Part shown: positions 41,171 to 50,362 of the stretch, piece by piece
Layout of the letters: every line of letters begins with the position of its first letter
Position numbering within the stretch: position 1 is the stretch's first letter
DNA from: Anagrus nilaparvatae
Lineage: Eukaryota > Arthropoda > Insecta > Hymenoptera > Mymaridae
Reading direction: 5' to 3'
Assembly: GCA_022575985.1 (NCBI GenBank)
Contig: JAKSXM010000263.1
Coordinates: 7,110,001-7,174,000 of the forward strand
Length of the DNA stretch: 64,000 nucleotides
Notes under the pieces: model-generated
What the model saw: only the letters and a program-made list of their open reading frames with translations
Database searches by the model: none
What the model was told of the DNA's origin: nothing
Made by a program: the position numbers and the translations under genes

Positions 41171-41420
41171 TATATTCAACTCAAATTTTAGGGTATAGTT
41201 TGGGGTGATAAAAAAGTCCTTCAGCCAAAGTTTTAGTCCTCTAGCACCTCATGGGCCCGAAATATGTCTGTTCAAAGGTCCAATAGCCTGATCTGGCCCA
41301 TTTTCAAAATTACACCATTCCTTTGAATTTACTACAAATTTTATCTTATTGGTCATTTGAACTGGTAAAAGGTCTACATTAAGAAAAAAATTTTAGCTTA
41401 TTTCAAGGCGTTAATTTTTT
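41171..41420 (+). repeat. Fragment of the outer TIR family also seen at 61.8 and 62.8 kb
   Basis: CTCAAATTTTAGGGTATAG, TTTGGGGTGATAAAAAAGTCC, CTAGCACCTCATGGG and CCAATAGCCTGATCTGGCCC match 61829-61970 on the plus strand and 62680-62815 on the minus strand. One end of that element family is absent here, so it is a truncated copy. Confidence 0.8.
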
Positions 41421-41499
41421 TTGACATTGATATATATTTTGGACAATAACAACATGATAATAATAAAAAATAAATAACAACAACACCGGGAATAGATCA

Positions 41500-41520
41500 G
41501 GGGGGGCGGAGCCCCCCCTC
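41500..41520. repeat. GC-only palindrome in AT-rich DNA
   Basis: GGGGGGGCGGAGCCCCCCC forms a 7-bp G/C stem with a short loop. Its function is unknown. It stands out against the surrounding AT content and lies about 40 bp from the PLE dimer. Confidence 0.6.
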
Positions 41521-41684
41521 ACACCTATGCTAGTAATAAAATAAATATCATTATATTTTATAAGATGATTTAAACAGTATAAATACTGTTGTCGTTCCAA
41601 ATATTAAAAAGATTTTAGTAGGAATTTATTATGAATAATAAATGCGATCTTTTTGGAACAAGATATTTCTTTAATGTTTTTACA

Positions 41685-41717
41685 TCGACGTTTCGGAGAT
41701 CTGTGTCTCCCTTTTCA
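41685..41717 (-). ncRNA. Hammerhead-like motif at the 3' end of the minus PLE unit
   Basis: Minus strand: CTTGAAAAG, perfect hairpin GGAGA/TCTCC with loop CACAGA, then GAAACGTCGATG. It matches the hammerhead layout core 1 - stem II - GAAA - (very short stem III) - GUC. Core 1 reads UUGAAAA where CUGANGA is expected. Confidence 0.5.
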
Positions 41718-42459
41718 AGATCTGAAAATACAATGCATACAATTTGTATAAACAATTTTTTACAAAAAAATTTTTTTATTACAGAAAAACTAAATTTTCA
41801 AAATAATTAAATATATAATAATAAACTTACGAAAATTTAAAAAATATCTTTTTGAATTAGACACATAATATTATACAATAAACATTATAAAATTTTTTTA
41901 AAAAAATTTTTTTAAAAAATTTTTTTATATATATAGAAAACAATAATAAACTGTAATTTTAGTTATAAGAGTTTCTGTTCTCACTGCTAATGAAGTACTA
42001 AAATCTATTAAATTTAAAAAGTTTAAAGGTTCACCGATTCATACGTTAACAAAAATTTTTTTTATTATTAGACAAGGAGAAAAAGGTTTTTTTATATATT
42101 GAAAGAATTTGAGTAAGATAAACAAAATTGATATTTTTTTAATTACTAATGTATAGGAATCAAGGGTTAAGAGTTTATAGCTCAAGTACCTAGAAATTAC
42201 ATAAAGTATATAAATTTAAAGATCTTATGTCACAGCTGTAATTTTATGTAGCTCTAATGAGATTGAAATATTTTTTTCTTTGATTTTTTTCTTTAACGTA
42301 TTTTTAAACTATTTTTTATATAAAAAAAAAAGAAAAAGAAAAAATGCGAAACAAAGTTTTAAAATCGTAATAAAAAAGCAAAACAGCAAAAACAAATTTT
42401 TTATTTAAAAATATTATTAATTTATTAAATCATTTATTCGTTTTATTGTCTAAATTTTT

Positions 42460-43877
42460 TTATATATTATCTAATAAGGAAAGTTTTTTATTAATTAAAT
42501 CTATAGTATTTTTGTAATAGTATTTCAGGTTTTGAGTGTCCTGCATACGGTTTAATGTTGACTTACAGTCGTGTATATGGAGCATTTCAGAAAACAGTCT
42601 CCGGTATAACTTTTTTTGTTGATCAAGTATTTTTATTGATTTTAAATTAAAATTTATTTTATGTTTTTTTGACTTCCTGTGGATATGAAATATTGAGTCT
42701 TTTTTCCGATTTTTATATGCTTTTTTGTGTTCATTAACACGTTTGTAAAGTTTTCTGCTAGTCTGGCCTATGTAGGCAAATTTACAATCTCTGCATTTAA
42801 TTTTATAAACTACGTTATTTATTTCAGATTTACTTATTTTATCTTTGCCTAGAGTTATAAGTGTGTTGAACTTGTTAGGGATTTGGTTTACGACGGAGAT
42901 ATTTGAATTTTTTAGGCTCATTATAATATCATCGTTTAAATATTTATAAAAGGGGATCACTAAAATATTTTTGGGAATATTATCAGTAAGATTGACGTTC
43001 TTATTAGTATTACTTAAGTGGGCTAATCTTTTGTTTATATATTTATCAATAAATTTTGAAGGGTAGTCATTCGCAAATAAGAAATTTTTAGCTATGTTGA
43101 TGTTATCTTGATGAAATTTTTTATCTGACAGTAAAATGCATTTGTCAATTATGCTATAGATTATTGCAATTTTTTGTTTGATTGGGTGATGTGAGACAAA
43201 ATTAATGTACCTTGCTGAAAATGTATCTTTTCTATACCAGTTTGTTTCTACCAAAGAATTTTTATTGCGAAATATTTTAATATCTAAGAAATTTATGCTA
43301 TTGTCTGAAGTATTTTCATTTTCCATTGTAAACTGAATATTTGTATTGTAATTATTAAATATAGGGGTTAATTTGTCTAAATATTTTTTGTTGCAAATCA
43401 AAAGTATGTCATCTACATATCTTTTATAAAAAATTATTGGAGATTTGCAGTCTTTTGGAGGATTCGTAAAATAATTTGAACTATTATTTAGTACTATACT
43501 ACTTTTTAATTTATCTAAAGATACTTTTTCAAGATGGTCCATTACTAGTTCACAAAAAAATGGGGAAGAACAGAATCCCATAGGAAGGCCTTTTTTTTGT
43601 TTATAGAATTTATTGTTGAATTTAATGTAAGTGGAACTGAGTAAGAAGTTTATACCATTTAAAAATTGTAACTTATTAATAGGGATCTTCTTTTCGATAC
43701 TTTCCCAATTTCTGTCTAAAGCTTCCAACACTAAACTATGTGGAATGCTGGGGAACATCGCCACGACATCTAATGAAACTAGCTCATATTCTTCAGGAAC
43801 TACGTTATTTGATAAAAAATTTTTTATTTCTGAACTGTTTTTTACTGAGGAGGAGGGTTTTTTTATATATTTTTGTA
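42460..43877 (-). CDS. Penelope-like RT and GIY-YIG endonuclease (minus unit)
   Basis: Open from about 43877 to 42460, with 434 codons after the internal Met at 43764. RT: 'ELVSLDVVAMFPSIPHSLV' (first catalytic Asp), 'KKGLPMGFCSSPFFCELVMD', 'FYKRYVDDILLIC' (catalytic YVDD), 'NSINFLDIKIFR', 'NWYRKDTFSARYINFVSHHP'. Linker: 'DYPSKFIDKYINKRLAHLSN'. Endonuclease: 'NVVYKIKCRDCKFAYIGQTS', 'RKLYKRVNEHKKAYKNRKKD' and C-terminal 'LYRRLFSEMLHIHDCKSTLN', giving the YKxxC..C, YIGQT, Arg and Glu-His set of PLE-type GIY-YIG nucleases. All catalytic residues look intact. It is separated from the upstream part of the protein by a one-base frameshift near 43877. The protein would copy element RNA and nick the target. 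Confidence 0.93.
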
Positions 43878-44660
43878 AAAACTTAGTAAGGCATTGGCAA
43901 AATTATATAAAGGGCTGTTTATGAATGAAACAATAATTCTAATTGGGAAACCTTCTTTGTGAATTTTTATTAAACCATAAACTAAAGCTAAAACTGTATT
44001 TTTAACATTTAATTTAATGTCACGGAAAGATTCATCACTATCGAAAACGTTCCAAAAATCCCATTTTGAAAGGAAATTTGTAACAAGATTTATTAAAGAG
44101 ACTAAGGGATCTTTATCTATTTCTAAGTACGCATCTTTATTTGTTAATTGCTCCTCAATTTGTTTGTTATATTTTTTTCTATAGGTTATTACTGTTGAGT
44201 TTCCTTTGTCTGCTCTTGTGACAAGTAAATTAGGGTGGTCACTTATAAACTTTTTTGTATTTTTTAATTTTTCATCTATAATTTTGTCTATATATTTAAT
44301 ATGTTTTTTATTGTGTAAATTTTTGTTAATTACGCCAATTATTTTTCTTCTGATTTTATCTGAAGAATTTTCGGGGGAGTTGTTTAAATTATGTATAGAA
44401 GTTTGAATGCTTTTTAATAATTCAAAATAGTCATACTTTCCTATTTCGCACTTAAAGTTAAATTTTTCGCCTAAAGATAGTATATCTACTACATCTTTGG
44501 GAATTACTACATTGGTGAGGTTAGTAAACCACTTTTCTTTAATTTTGGAGCAATTAATGTGAGAGTTACTTACTGTGTCTTTATTATGTTCAGAACGATT
44601 TAAATTGTCTTCTGACATTAAAAAATCCGGTAATGCCGACTCTAAAGTTATATTAAATAA
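43863..44660 (-). CDS. Penelope-like protein, middle part with DKG motif
   Basis: Minus strand, 251 codons from the Met at 44618 ('MSEDNLNRSEHNKD...'), open somewhat further upstream. It contains 'HPNLLVTRADKGNSTVITYR', the ADKG box characteristic of Penelope-like proteins just before RT. It then has 'VLALVYGLIKIHKEGFPIRI' and 'VSFINSPLYNFANALLSFYK', RT motifs 1-2. It ends at a frameshift/stop (43863) that the RT block overlaps in the next frame; the joined protein would continue with little loss. The same lesion is present in the plus-strand unit. Confidence 0.9.
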   Translation of the reverse strand, partial: LFNITLESALPDFLMSEDNLNRSEHNKDTVSNSHINCSKIKEKWFTNLTNVVIPKDVVDILSLGEKFNFKCEIGKYDYFELLKSIQTSIHNLNNSPENSSDKIRRKIIGVINKNLHNKKHIKYIDKIIDEKLKNTKKFISDHPNLLVTRADKGNSTVITYRKKYNKQIEEQLTNKDAYLEIDKDPLVSLINLVTNFLSKWDFWNVFDSDESFRDIKLNVKNTVLALVYGLIKIHKEGFPIRIIVSFINSPLYNFANALLSFYKNI

Positions 44661-45341
44661 TATTTTTAGTTTTGAAGAATGTGTTGCAATTATTTTTGAG
44701 TTTTGCCTTTTTAAAAACCGTTTTAATATACTAAAATATTTGTGTAGTAAAGCTGTGTCTAAATTATCTTTTAAAGTTGATTTTAGTAATTTTAGATTTT
44801 TTTGTAAGAATTTTACGTGGATATGAGTATCTTCAATTAAATAATTTAAAATTTTTTTACTAATAATTTTGTCTAAATGACTGAATCTATTTTTTTAGGA
44901 CAGACTGTGAGCAGAAAAACTTTTAAAATTTTTTAACGCATTTAAGATGTGTTTCGGAATTAAATCGTATTTTCTACAATTCAATAAAAATTTTTGGTGT
45001 AAAAGTTCAACGGAAACTTTTTTTGAAAGTTTTGTTACCGATTGGATTTTTTTGAACATACCTTCATTATAATTAGATTTAACATATTTATAAAAATCAT
45101 TAATATTTTTTAGGTTTACTAAGCCTACACTATTCGTGATGTTATGATGAGCTAGTCGATTGTTATCCATTTTTTTGTTATACTTATTTTTTGTGTTAAT
45201 TGTACAGTTGTATTTATTTTTGCAAAGTCTTGGTGGTAGCAGACGTTTGTTCGTATTGTTCGTGTTGGTGGGCATTTTTTTGATCAATTGCCAATAAATT
45301 ATAAGATGATTTAAACAGTATAAATACTGTTGTCGTTCCAA
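44661..45341 (-). pseudogene. Penelope-like protein, N-terminal part with stop
   Basis: 45341-44895 encodes 148 residues ending 'FKSFSAHSLS' and a TAA. The likely translational start is the internal 'MPTNTNNTNKRLLPPRL', as the first 22 residues lie in the terminal repeat. After the stop the same frame continues with 'RFSHLDKIISKKILNYLIED' and 'FSILKRFLKRQNSKIIATHS' to a frameshift near 44655. This helical Lys-rich part precedes the DKG box in PLE proteins. One stop and one frameshift make the minus unit non-coding as a whole. Confidence 0.8.
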
Positions 45342-45363
45342 ATATTAAAAAGATTTTAGTAGG

Positions 45364-45978
45364 ATCCCCCGAAAATTCTTCAGATAAAATCAGAAGAAAA
45401 ATAATTGGCGTAATTAACAAAAATTTACACAATAAAAAACATATTAAATATATAGACAAAATTATAGATGAAAAATTAAAAAATACAAAAAAGTTTATAA
45501 GTGACCACCCTAATTTACTTGTCACAAGAGCAGACAAAGGAAACTCAACAGTAATAACCTATAGAAAAAAATATAACAAACAAATTGAGGAGCAATTAAC
45601 AAATAAAGATGCGTACTTAGAAATAGATAAAGATCCCTTAGTCTCTTTAATAAATCTTGTTACAAATTTCCTTTCAAAATGGGATTTTTGGAACGTTTTC
45701 GATAGTGATGAATCTTTCCGTGACATTAAATTAAATGTTAAAAATACAGTTTTAGCTTTAGTTTATGGTTTAATAAAAATTCACAAAGAAGGTTTCCCAA
45801 TTAGAATTATTGTTTCATTCATAAACAGCCCTTTATATAATTTTGCCAATGCCTTACTAAGTTTTTACAAAAATATATAAAAAAACCCTCCTCCTCAGTA
45901 AAAAACAGTTCAGAAATAAAAAATTTTTTATCAAATAACGTAGTTCCTGAAGAATATGAGCTAGTTTCATTAGATGTC
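45364..45978 (+). pseudogene. Penelope-like protein, plus unit: DKG to RT start
   Basis: Begins abruptly at CCCCCGAAAATTCTTCAG, equivalent to 44383 of the minus unit, and encodes 'HPNLLVTRADKGNSTVITYR' and 'VLALVYGLIKIHKEG' to the same frameshift near 45870-45880 as in the minus unit. The sequence upstream in the element (N-terminal half) is missing, consistent with a 5'-truncated partner copied onto the first unit. Confidence 0.9.
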
Positions 45979-47283
45979 GTGGCGATGTTCCCCAGCATTC
46001 CACATAGTTTAGTGTTGGAAGCTTTAGACAGAAATTGGGAAAGTATCGAAAAGAAGATCCCTATTAATAAGTTACAATTTTTAAATGGTATAAACTTCTT
46101 ACTCAGTTCCACTTACATTAAATTCAACAATAAATTCTATAAACAAAAAAAAGGCCTTCCTATGGGATTCTGTTCTTCCCCATTTTTTTGTGAACTAGTA
46201 ATGGACCATCTTGAAAAAGTATCTTTAGATAAATTAAAAAGTAGTATAGTACTAAATAATAGTTCAAATTATTTTACGAATCCTCCAAAAGACTGCAAAT
46301 CTCCAATAATTTTTTATAAAAGATATGTAGATGACATACTTTTGATTTGCAACAAAAAATATTTAGACAAATTAACCCCTATATTTAATAATTACAATAC
46401 AAATATTCAGTTTACAATGGAAAATGAAAATACTTCAGACAATAGCATAAATTTCTTAGATATTAAAATATTTCGCAATAAAAATTCTTTGGTAGAAACA
46501 AACTGGTATAGAAAAGATACATTTTCAGCAAGGTACATTAATTTTGTCTCACATCACCCAATCAAACAAAAAATTGCAATAATCTATAGCATAATTGACA
46601 AATGCATTTTACTGTCAGATAAAAAATTTCATCAAGATAACATCAACATAGCTAAAAATTTCTTATTTGCGAATGACTACCCTTCAAAATTTATTGATAA
46701 ATATATAAACAAAAGATTAGCCCACTTAAGTAATACTAATAAGAACGTCAATCTTACTGATAATATTCCCAAAAATATTTTAGTGATCCCCTTTTATAAA
46801 TATTTAAACGATGATATTATAATGAGCCTAAAAAATTCAAATATCTCCGTCGTAAACCAAATCCCTAACAAGTTCAACACACTTATAACTCTAGGCAAAG
46901 ATAAAATAAGTAAATCTGAAATAAATAACGTAGTTTATAAAATTAAATGCAGAGATTGTAAATTTGCCTACATAGGCCAGACTAGCAGAAAACTTTACAA
47001 ACGTGTTAATGAACACAAAAAAGCATATAAAAATCGGAAAAAAGACTCAATATTTCATATCCACAGGAAGTCAAAAAAACATAAAATAAATTTTAATTTA
47101 AAATCAATAAAAATACTTGATCAACAAAAAAAGTTATACCGGAGACTGTTTTCTGAAATGCTCCATATACACGACTGTAAGTCAACATTAAACCGTATGC
47201 AGGACACTCAAAACCTGAAATACTATTACAAAAATACTATAGATTTAATTAATAAAAAACTTTCCTTATTAGATAATATATAA
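45979..47283 (+). CDS. Penelope-like RT and GIY-YIG endonuclease (plus unit)
   Basis: 434 codons identical in sequence to the minus-unit block 43764-42460. It has the same RT boxes (SLDVVAMFPSIP, GLPMGFCSSPFF, YKRYVDDILLIC) and GIY-YIG set (YKIKCRDCKFAYIGQTS, RVNEH). The frame extends upstream of the Met to about 45870, and the Met is probably not a natural start. Perfect identity with the other arm argues for a recent origin from one template or for gene conversion between arms. Confidence 0.93.
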   Translation: MAMFPSIPHSLVLEALDRNWESIEKKIPINKLQFLNGINFLLSSTYIKFNNKFYKQKKGLPMGFCSSPFFCELVMDHLEKVSLDKLKSSIVLNNSSNYFTNPPKDCKSPIIFYKRYVDDILLICNKKYLDKLTPIFNNYNTNIQFTMENENTSDNSINFLDIKIFRNKNSLVETNWYRKDTFSARYINFVSHHPIKQKIAIIYSIIDKCILLSDKKFHQDNINIAKNFLFANDYPSKFIDKYINKRLAHLSNTNKNVNLTDNIPKNILVIPFYKYLNDDIIMSLKNSNISVVNQIPNKFNTLITLGKDKISKSEINNVVYKIKCRDCKFAYIGQTSRKLYKRVNEHKKAYKNRKKDSIFHIHRKSKKHKINFNLKSIKILDQQKKLYRRLFSEMLHIHDCKSTLNRMQDTQNLKYYYKNTIDLINKKLSLLDNI

Positions 47284-48129
47284 AAAAATTTAGACAATAA
47301 AACGAATAAATGATTTAATAAATTAATAATATTTTTAAATAAAAAATTTGTTTTTGCTGTTTTGCTTTTTTATTACGATTTTAAAACTTTGTTTCGCATT
47401 TTTTCTTTTTCTTTTTTTTTTATATAAAAAATAGTTTAAAAATACGTTAAAGAAAAAAATCAAAGAAAAAAATATTTCAATCTCATTAGAGCTACATAAA
47501 ATTACAGCTGTGACATAAGATCTTTAAATTTATATACTTTATGTAATTTCTAGGTACTTGAGCTATAAACTCTTAACCCTTGATTCCTATACATTAGTAA
47601 TTAAAAAAATATCAATTTTGTTTATCTTACTCAAATTCTTTCAATATATAAAAAAACCTTTTTCTCCTTGTCTAATAATAAAAAAAATTTTTGTTAACGT
47701 ATGAATCGGTGAACCTTTAAACTTTTTAAATTTAATAGATTTTAGTACTTCATTAGCAGTGAGAACAGAAACTCTTATAACTAAAATTACAGTTTATTAT
47801 TGTTTTCTATATATATAAAAAAATTTTTTAAAAAAATTTTTTTAAAAAAATTTTATAATGTTTATTGTATAATATTATGTGTCTAATTCAAAAAGATATT
47901 TTTTAAATTTTCGTAAGTTTATTATTATATATTTAATTATTTTGAAAATTTAGTTTTTCTGTAATAAAAAAATTTTTTTGTAAAAAATTGTTTATACAAA
48001 TTGTATGCATTGTATTTTCAGATCTTGAAAAGGGAGACACAGATCTCCGAAACGTCGATGTAAAAACATTAAAGAAATATCTTGTTCCAAAAAGATCGCA
48101 TTTATTATTCATAATAAATTCCTACTAAA
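47284..48129 (+). other. PLE 3' untranslated region, plus unit
   Basis: About 850 bp of AT-rich sequence, mirrored at 41611-42459, ending TAAATTCCTACTAAAAT before the target duplication. It holds the hammerhead-like motif at 48022-48058. Confidence 0.8.
48022..48058 (+). ncRNA. Hammerhead-like motif at the 3' end of the plus PLE unit
   Basis: CTTGAAAAG, hairpin GGAGA/TCTCC, GAAACGTCGATG, identical to the motif in the minus unit. Stem II is perfect. Core 1 deviates from CUGANGA, and stem III would be minimal. Confidence 0.5.
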
Positions 48130-48277
48130 ATCATTATATTTTATTATAATCAAAACTGTGTGAGTTTTATTTCAAATATCCCCTCCAACAAGTCATATCC
48201 TTGATACTATAAAAATTTAATTTATTAACAAATATTTATAAGGGTAAGTACACCGCATTGGGGAATGCTTCACAGTT

Positions 48278-49636
48278 ATCACAAAGACTTACAATTCACT
48301 CTTGAACGTGAAGAAAAAAATACAAAAAGTATTAATTTTTTAGATTTGCAGATTTTTAGAGAAAAAAATTGCTTAGCTTACACAAATTGGTACAGGAAAC
48401 TAAAATTTTCTGGGAGATTCCTTTAATTACCATTCGCATCATAATACTAATAAAAAAATCTCAATTGTTTACAGTATAGTAGATAAATGCATAAAACTAT
48501 CTGCCAAAAGATTTTATTCTTTCAATTTAAAACTAGCTAAACAGTTACATATTAGCAATAATTACTCTAAAGAATTTATTGACAAATACATTAATAAAAG
48601 AATCTATTTCTTAAATAACAAAGATTCTAATTCTAAAAATTCTAATTCTGAAGATCTTGACCAAATATTAAAATTCTCTGTTAATAATAGACTTGTACTT
48701 CCATACTTTAAATATCTCAATCCTTTTATAATGAAAAATATAAGAAGTCCTAATTTATGTATTATAAACAAGACTTATAACAGACTTATCAAACTAATAA
48801 AAAAAGGAACAGATAAAATTAATAAATTCTACAAAAAATTTGTAATTTATAAAATCAAATGTGATTAATGTGAATTTGCCTTTGTAGGTAAAACCTCTAG
48901 AAAATTATATAAACACATTAATGAACATCAAAAAGATTATTAAAATAAAAAGCAAATTCCGTATTCTATATGCATCACTTAAAATGTAATCATACATTTG
49001 ATTTTAAAAAGACCAAAATTATTGCTACTTAAAAAAAATACAAGAAAAGACTATTTTCTAAAATACTTCATATACATGATGAGAAAAATACTTTAAACAG
49101 ACAATTTGATACAGAAAATTACAATATTTTTATAAAATTATTTGTTCTTTCACTTTTCATATATTAAATTATATTTTTTGTTTTTTTTATTAGTGTTTTG
49201 ACACATTACATAAAATAAAAATTTTCTTTGACAATGAGTTTTATCCCAATTATTGACTTTAATCAAAACAATAAAAACAGTGAGTTTATGCAAAAATTAA
49301 GTTTAAAATAATAATAACAATTTTTTTAAATCTATATTTTATTTTTTCAGATCAACCTTTAAACTTAAAATTATTTAATTTATTATATGTTAATTCTAAA
49401 ATCAATGTAAATTAAATCAATGTAAGTTTTAAAATTTTATTTAATCTTATATGTATGTTTGTATTAATAATTTATAACTTTTACAGTAAAATAAATGTTT
49501 GAAAAGGATGTGGCTCACATCGAAACGTCACAAATTTAACAACTAATAAAAATTTGTTATTTCTTCTTGTTCCTATTGATCGTCTCTAGAATTGCTTTTA
49601 ATTAAGCAATTATATTATTCATAAAAATATTCTTAA
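48278..49636 (+). pseudogene. Penelope-like element, plus arm: RT end, endonuclease and 3' end
   Basis: Resumes after the ACAGTT duplication with 'YHKDLQFTLEREEKNTKS', 'INFLDLQIFREKNCLAYTN', then 'NYSKEFIDKYINKRIYFLNN', 'LIKKGTDKINKFYKKFVIYK', 'CEFAFVGKTSRKLYKHINEH' and the C-terminal 'KRLFSKILHIHDEKNTLNRQ'-like end near 49100. There are stops and frameshifts (for example after CD at 48868). This arm is not interrupted by the BEL/Pao element or by the LINE tail and therefore shows the empty sites for both. The 3' part contains a hammerhead-like hairpin and ends AAAATATTCTTAA at 49636, mirrored at 15811. Confidence 0.88.
49496..49530 (+). ncRNA. Hammerhead-like motif, plus PLE arm
   Basis: TTTGAAAAG, perfect 6-bp hairpin GATGTG/CACATC with loop GCT, then GAAACGTCACAAA. 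Same order and spacing as the PLE dimer motif, with a different hairpin sequence. Base pairing is kept while the sequence changes, which argues that the structure matters. Confidence 0.55.
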
Positions 49637-50204
49637 GAAATATTGGGAACGTCACAGATAATAGCTGTTTTTTTCAGTTATTTTCCAACAATTTTTCCAA
49701 ATCTTACTTAAAAGTGGATATAAGTTTTTTAATTTTTGCGCTTATATTTTATTATTAAATAAGGATAGAGAAAAAGTATCCCTTGAATTCTTTAAAAACT
49801 AAGAGGTGGAGATATACAAATAACTAAGCGTAAGTAAAAAAACAACACTCTGTTAAAATATTATAACAAGATAAATTAAAAATTGTTTTTATGAATTAAT
49901 TATATGTTTTACTACAAGGATTTTGGATTTTAATATAATTTAATATGTTTTATTAATTTATTTAACTACAGAAACTTAGATTTGGTAATATATTTAAACA
50001 AAAAAATAAATATTCCTTCAGGTTAAATAGAACCTTTTTAATGTATACTACAGTAGCTACGTTAGTGCGATGCTCCTGCAATTATTATACACATATAAAA
50101 TTTAACCGATGATCCTCTCTGGTCTCGTAATAATCACGACGTATCGTTTGGTATAACTCAGACGCGGCCTTCGGATTGCAAAGAAGACAAGAGGTCTTAT
50201 TTAT
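49637..50204. other. Non-coding spacer, nothing identified
   Basis: AT-rich, no supported frame or repeat. Possibly the original flank of the PLE insertion. Confidence 0.4.
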
Positions 50205-50362
50205 ACGGAATGTTCCACAAACCTCCGTAAGCGCAAAAATGCAGCCGCAACGCAATGCGCACAACTTGATATTCGTTTGTGCACATGCGTGTTGTGTTGT
50301 GCGCTTTGCGTTGAGGTTGCGTTTTTGCGTTTACGGGCGGTTGTGGAACCAGCCTTAAAATT
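50205..50362. mobile_element. Stem-loop MITE-like element
   Basis: GTTCCACAAACCTCCGTAAG and CGCAACGCAATGCGCACAAC on the left pair with GTTGTGCGCTTTGCGTTG and GCGTTTACGGGCGGTTGTGG on the right. The stem covers about 60 bp with a loop around 50267-50295. The GC-rich stem explains the two short frames at 50176-50513. No transposase. Target duplication not certain. Confidence 0.7.

Larger units (their letters stand above)
41561..48129. mobile_element. Head-to-head Penelope-like dimer, 14-bp target duplication
   Basis: A nearly complete PLE on the minus strand (45362 down to 41561) is joined head-to-head to a 5'-truncated plus-strand copy (45364-48129). ATCATTATATTTTA occurs at 41547-41560 and 48130-48143, the expected long target duplication. 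The arms (about 2.75 kb each, 41611-44383 and 45364-48131) appear identical at the sites compared, including the 434-residue RT-endonuclease block. Inverted, 5'-truncated partners are a known feature of Penelope-like insertions. A 64-bp direct repeat (41561-41624 and 45299-45362) at both ends of the minus unit is the partial terminal repeat. Confidence 0.92.
39052..48271. mobile_element. 9.2-kb insertion splitting the plus PLE arm, TSD ACAGTT, short inverted ends GAAGCATT
   Basis: The host PLE is continuous in the minus arm (near 26620-26650). The plus arm is opened after ACAGTT, and ACAGTT is repeated at 48272-48277. The insert begins GAAGCATT and ends AATGCTTC, an 8-bp inverted repeat. Subtracting the PLE dimer (41561-48129 with its own duplication) leaves an element of about 2.6 kb with an LTR-like patch, AT-rich sequence and the 558-bp tandem duplication. 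A 6-bp duplication with short inverted ends does not let me name a superfamily. Confidence 0.7.

Noticed and set aside
43631..43924. 97-residue frame and its twin at 45819-46112
   Set aside because: Antisense to the PLE RT in both arms; duplicated because the PLE is.
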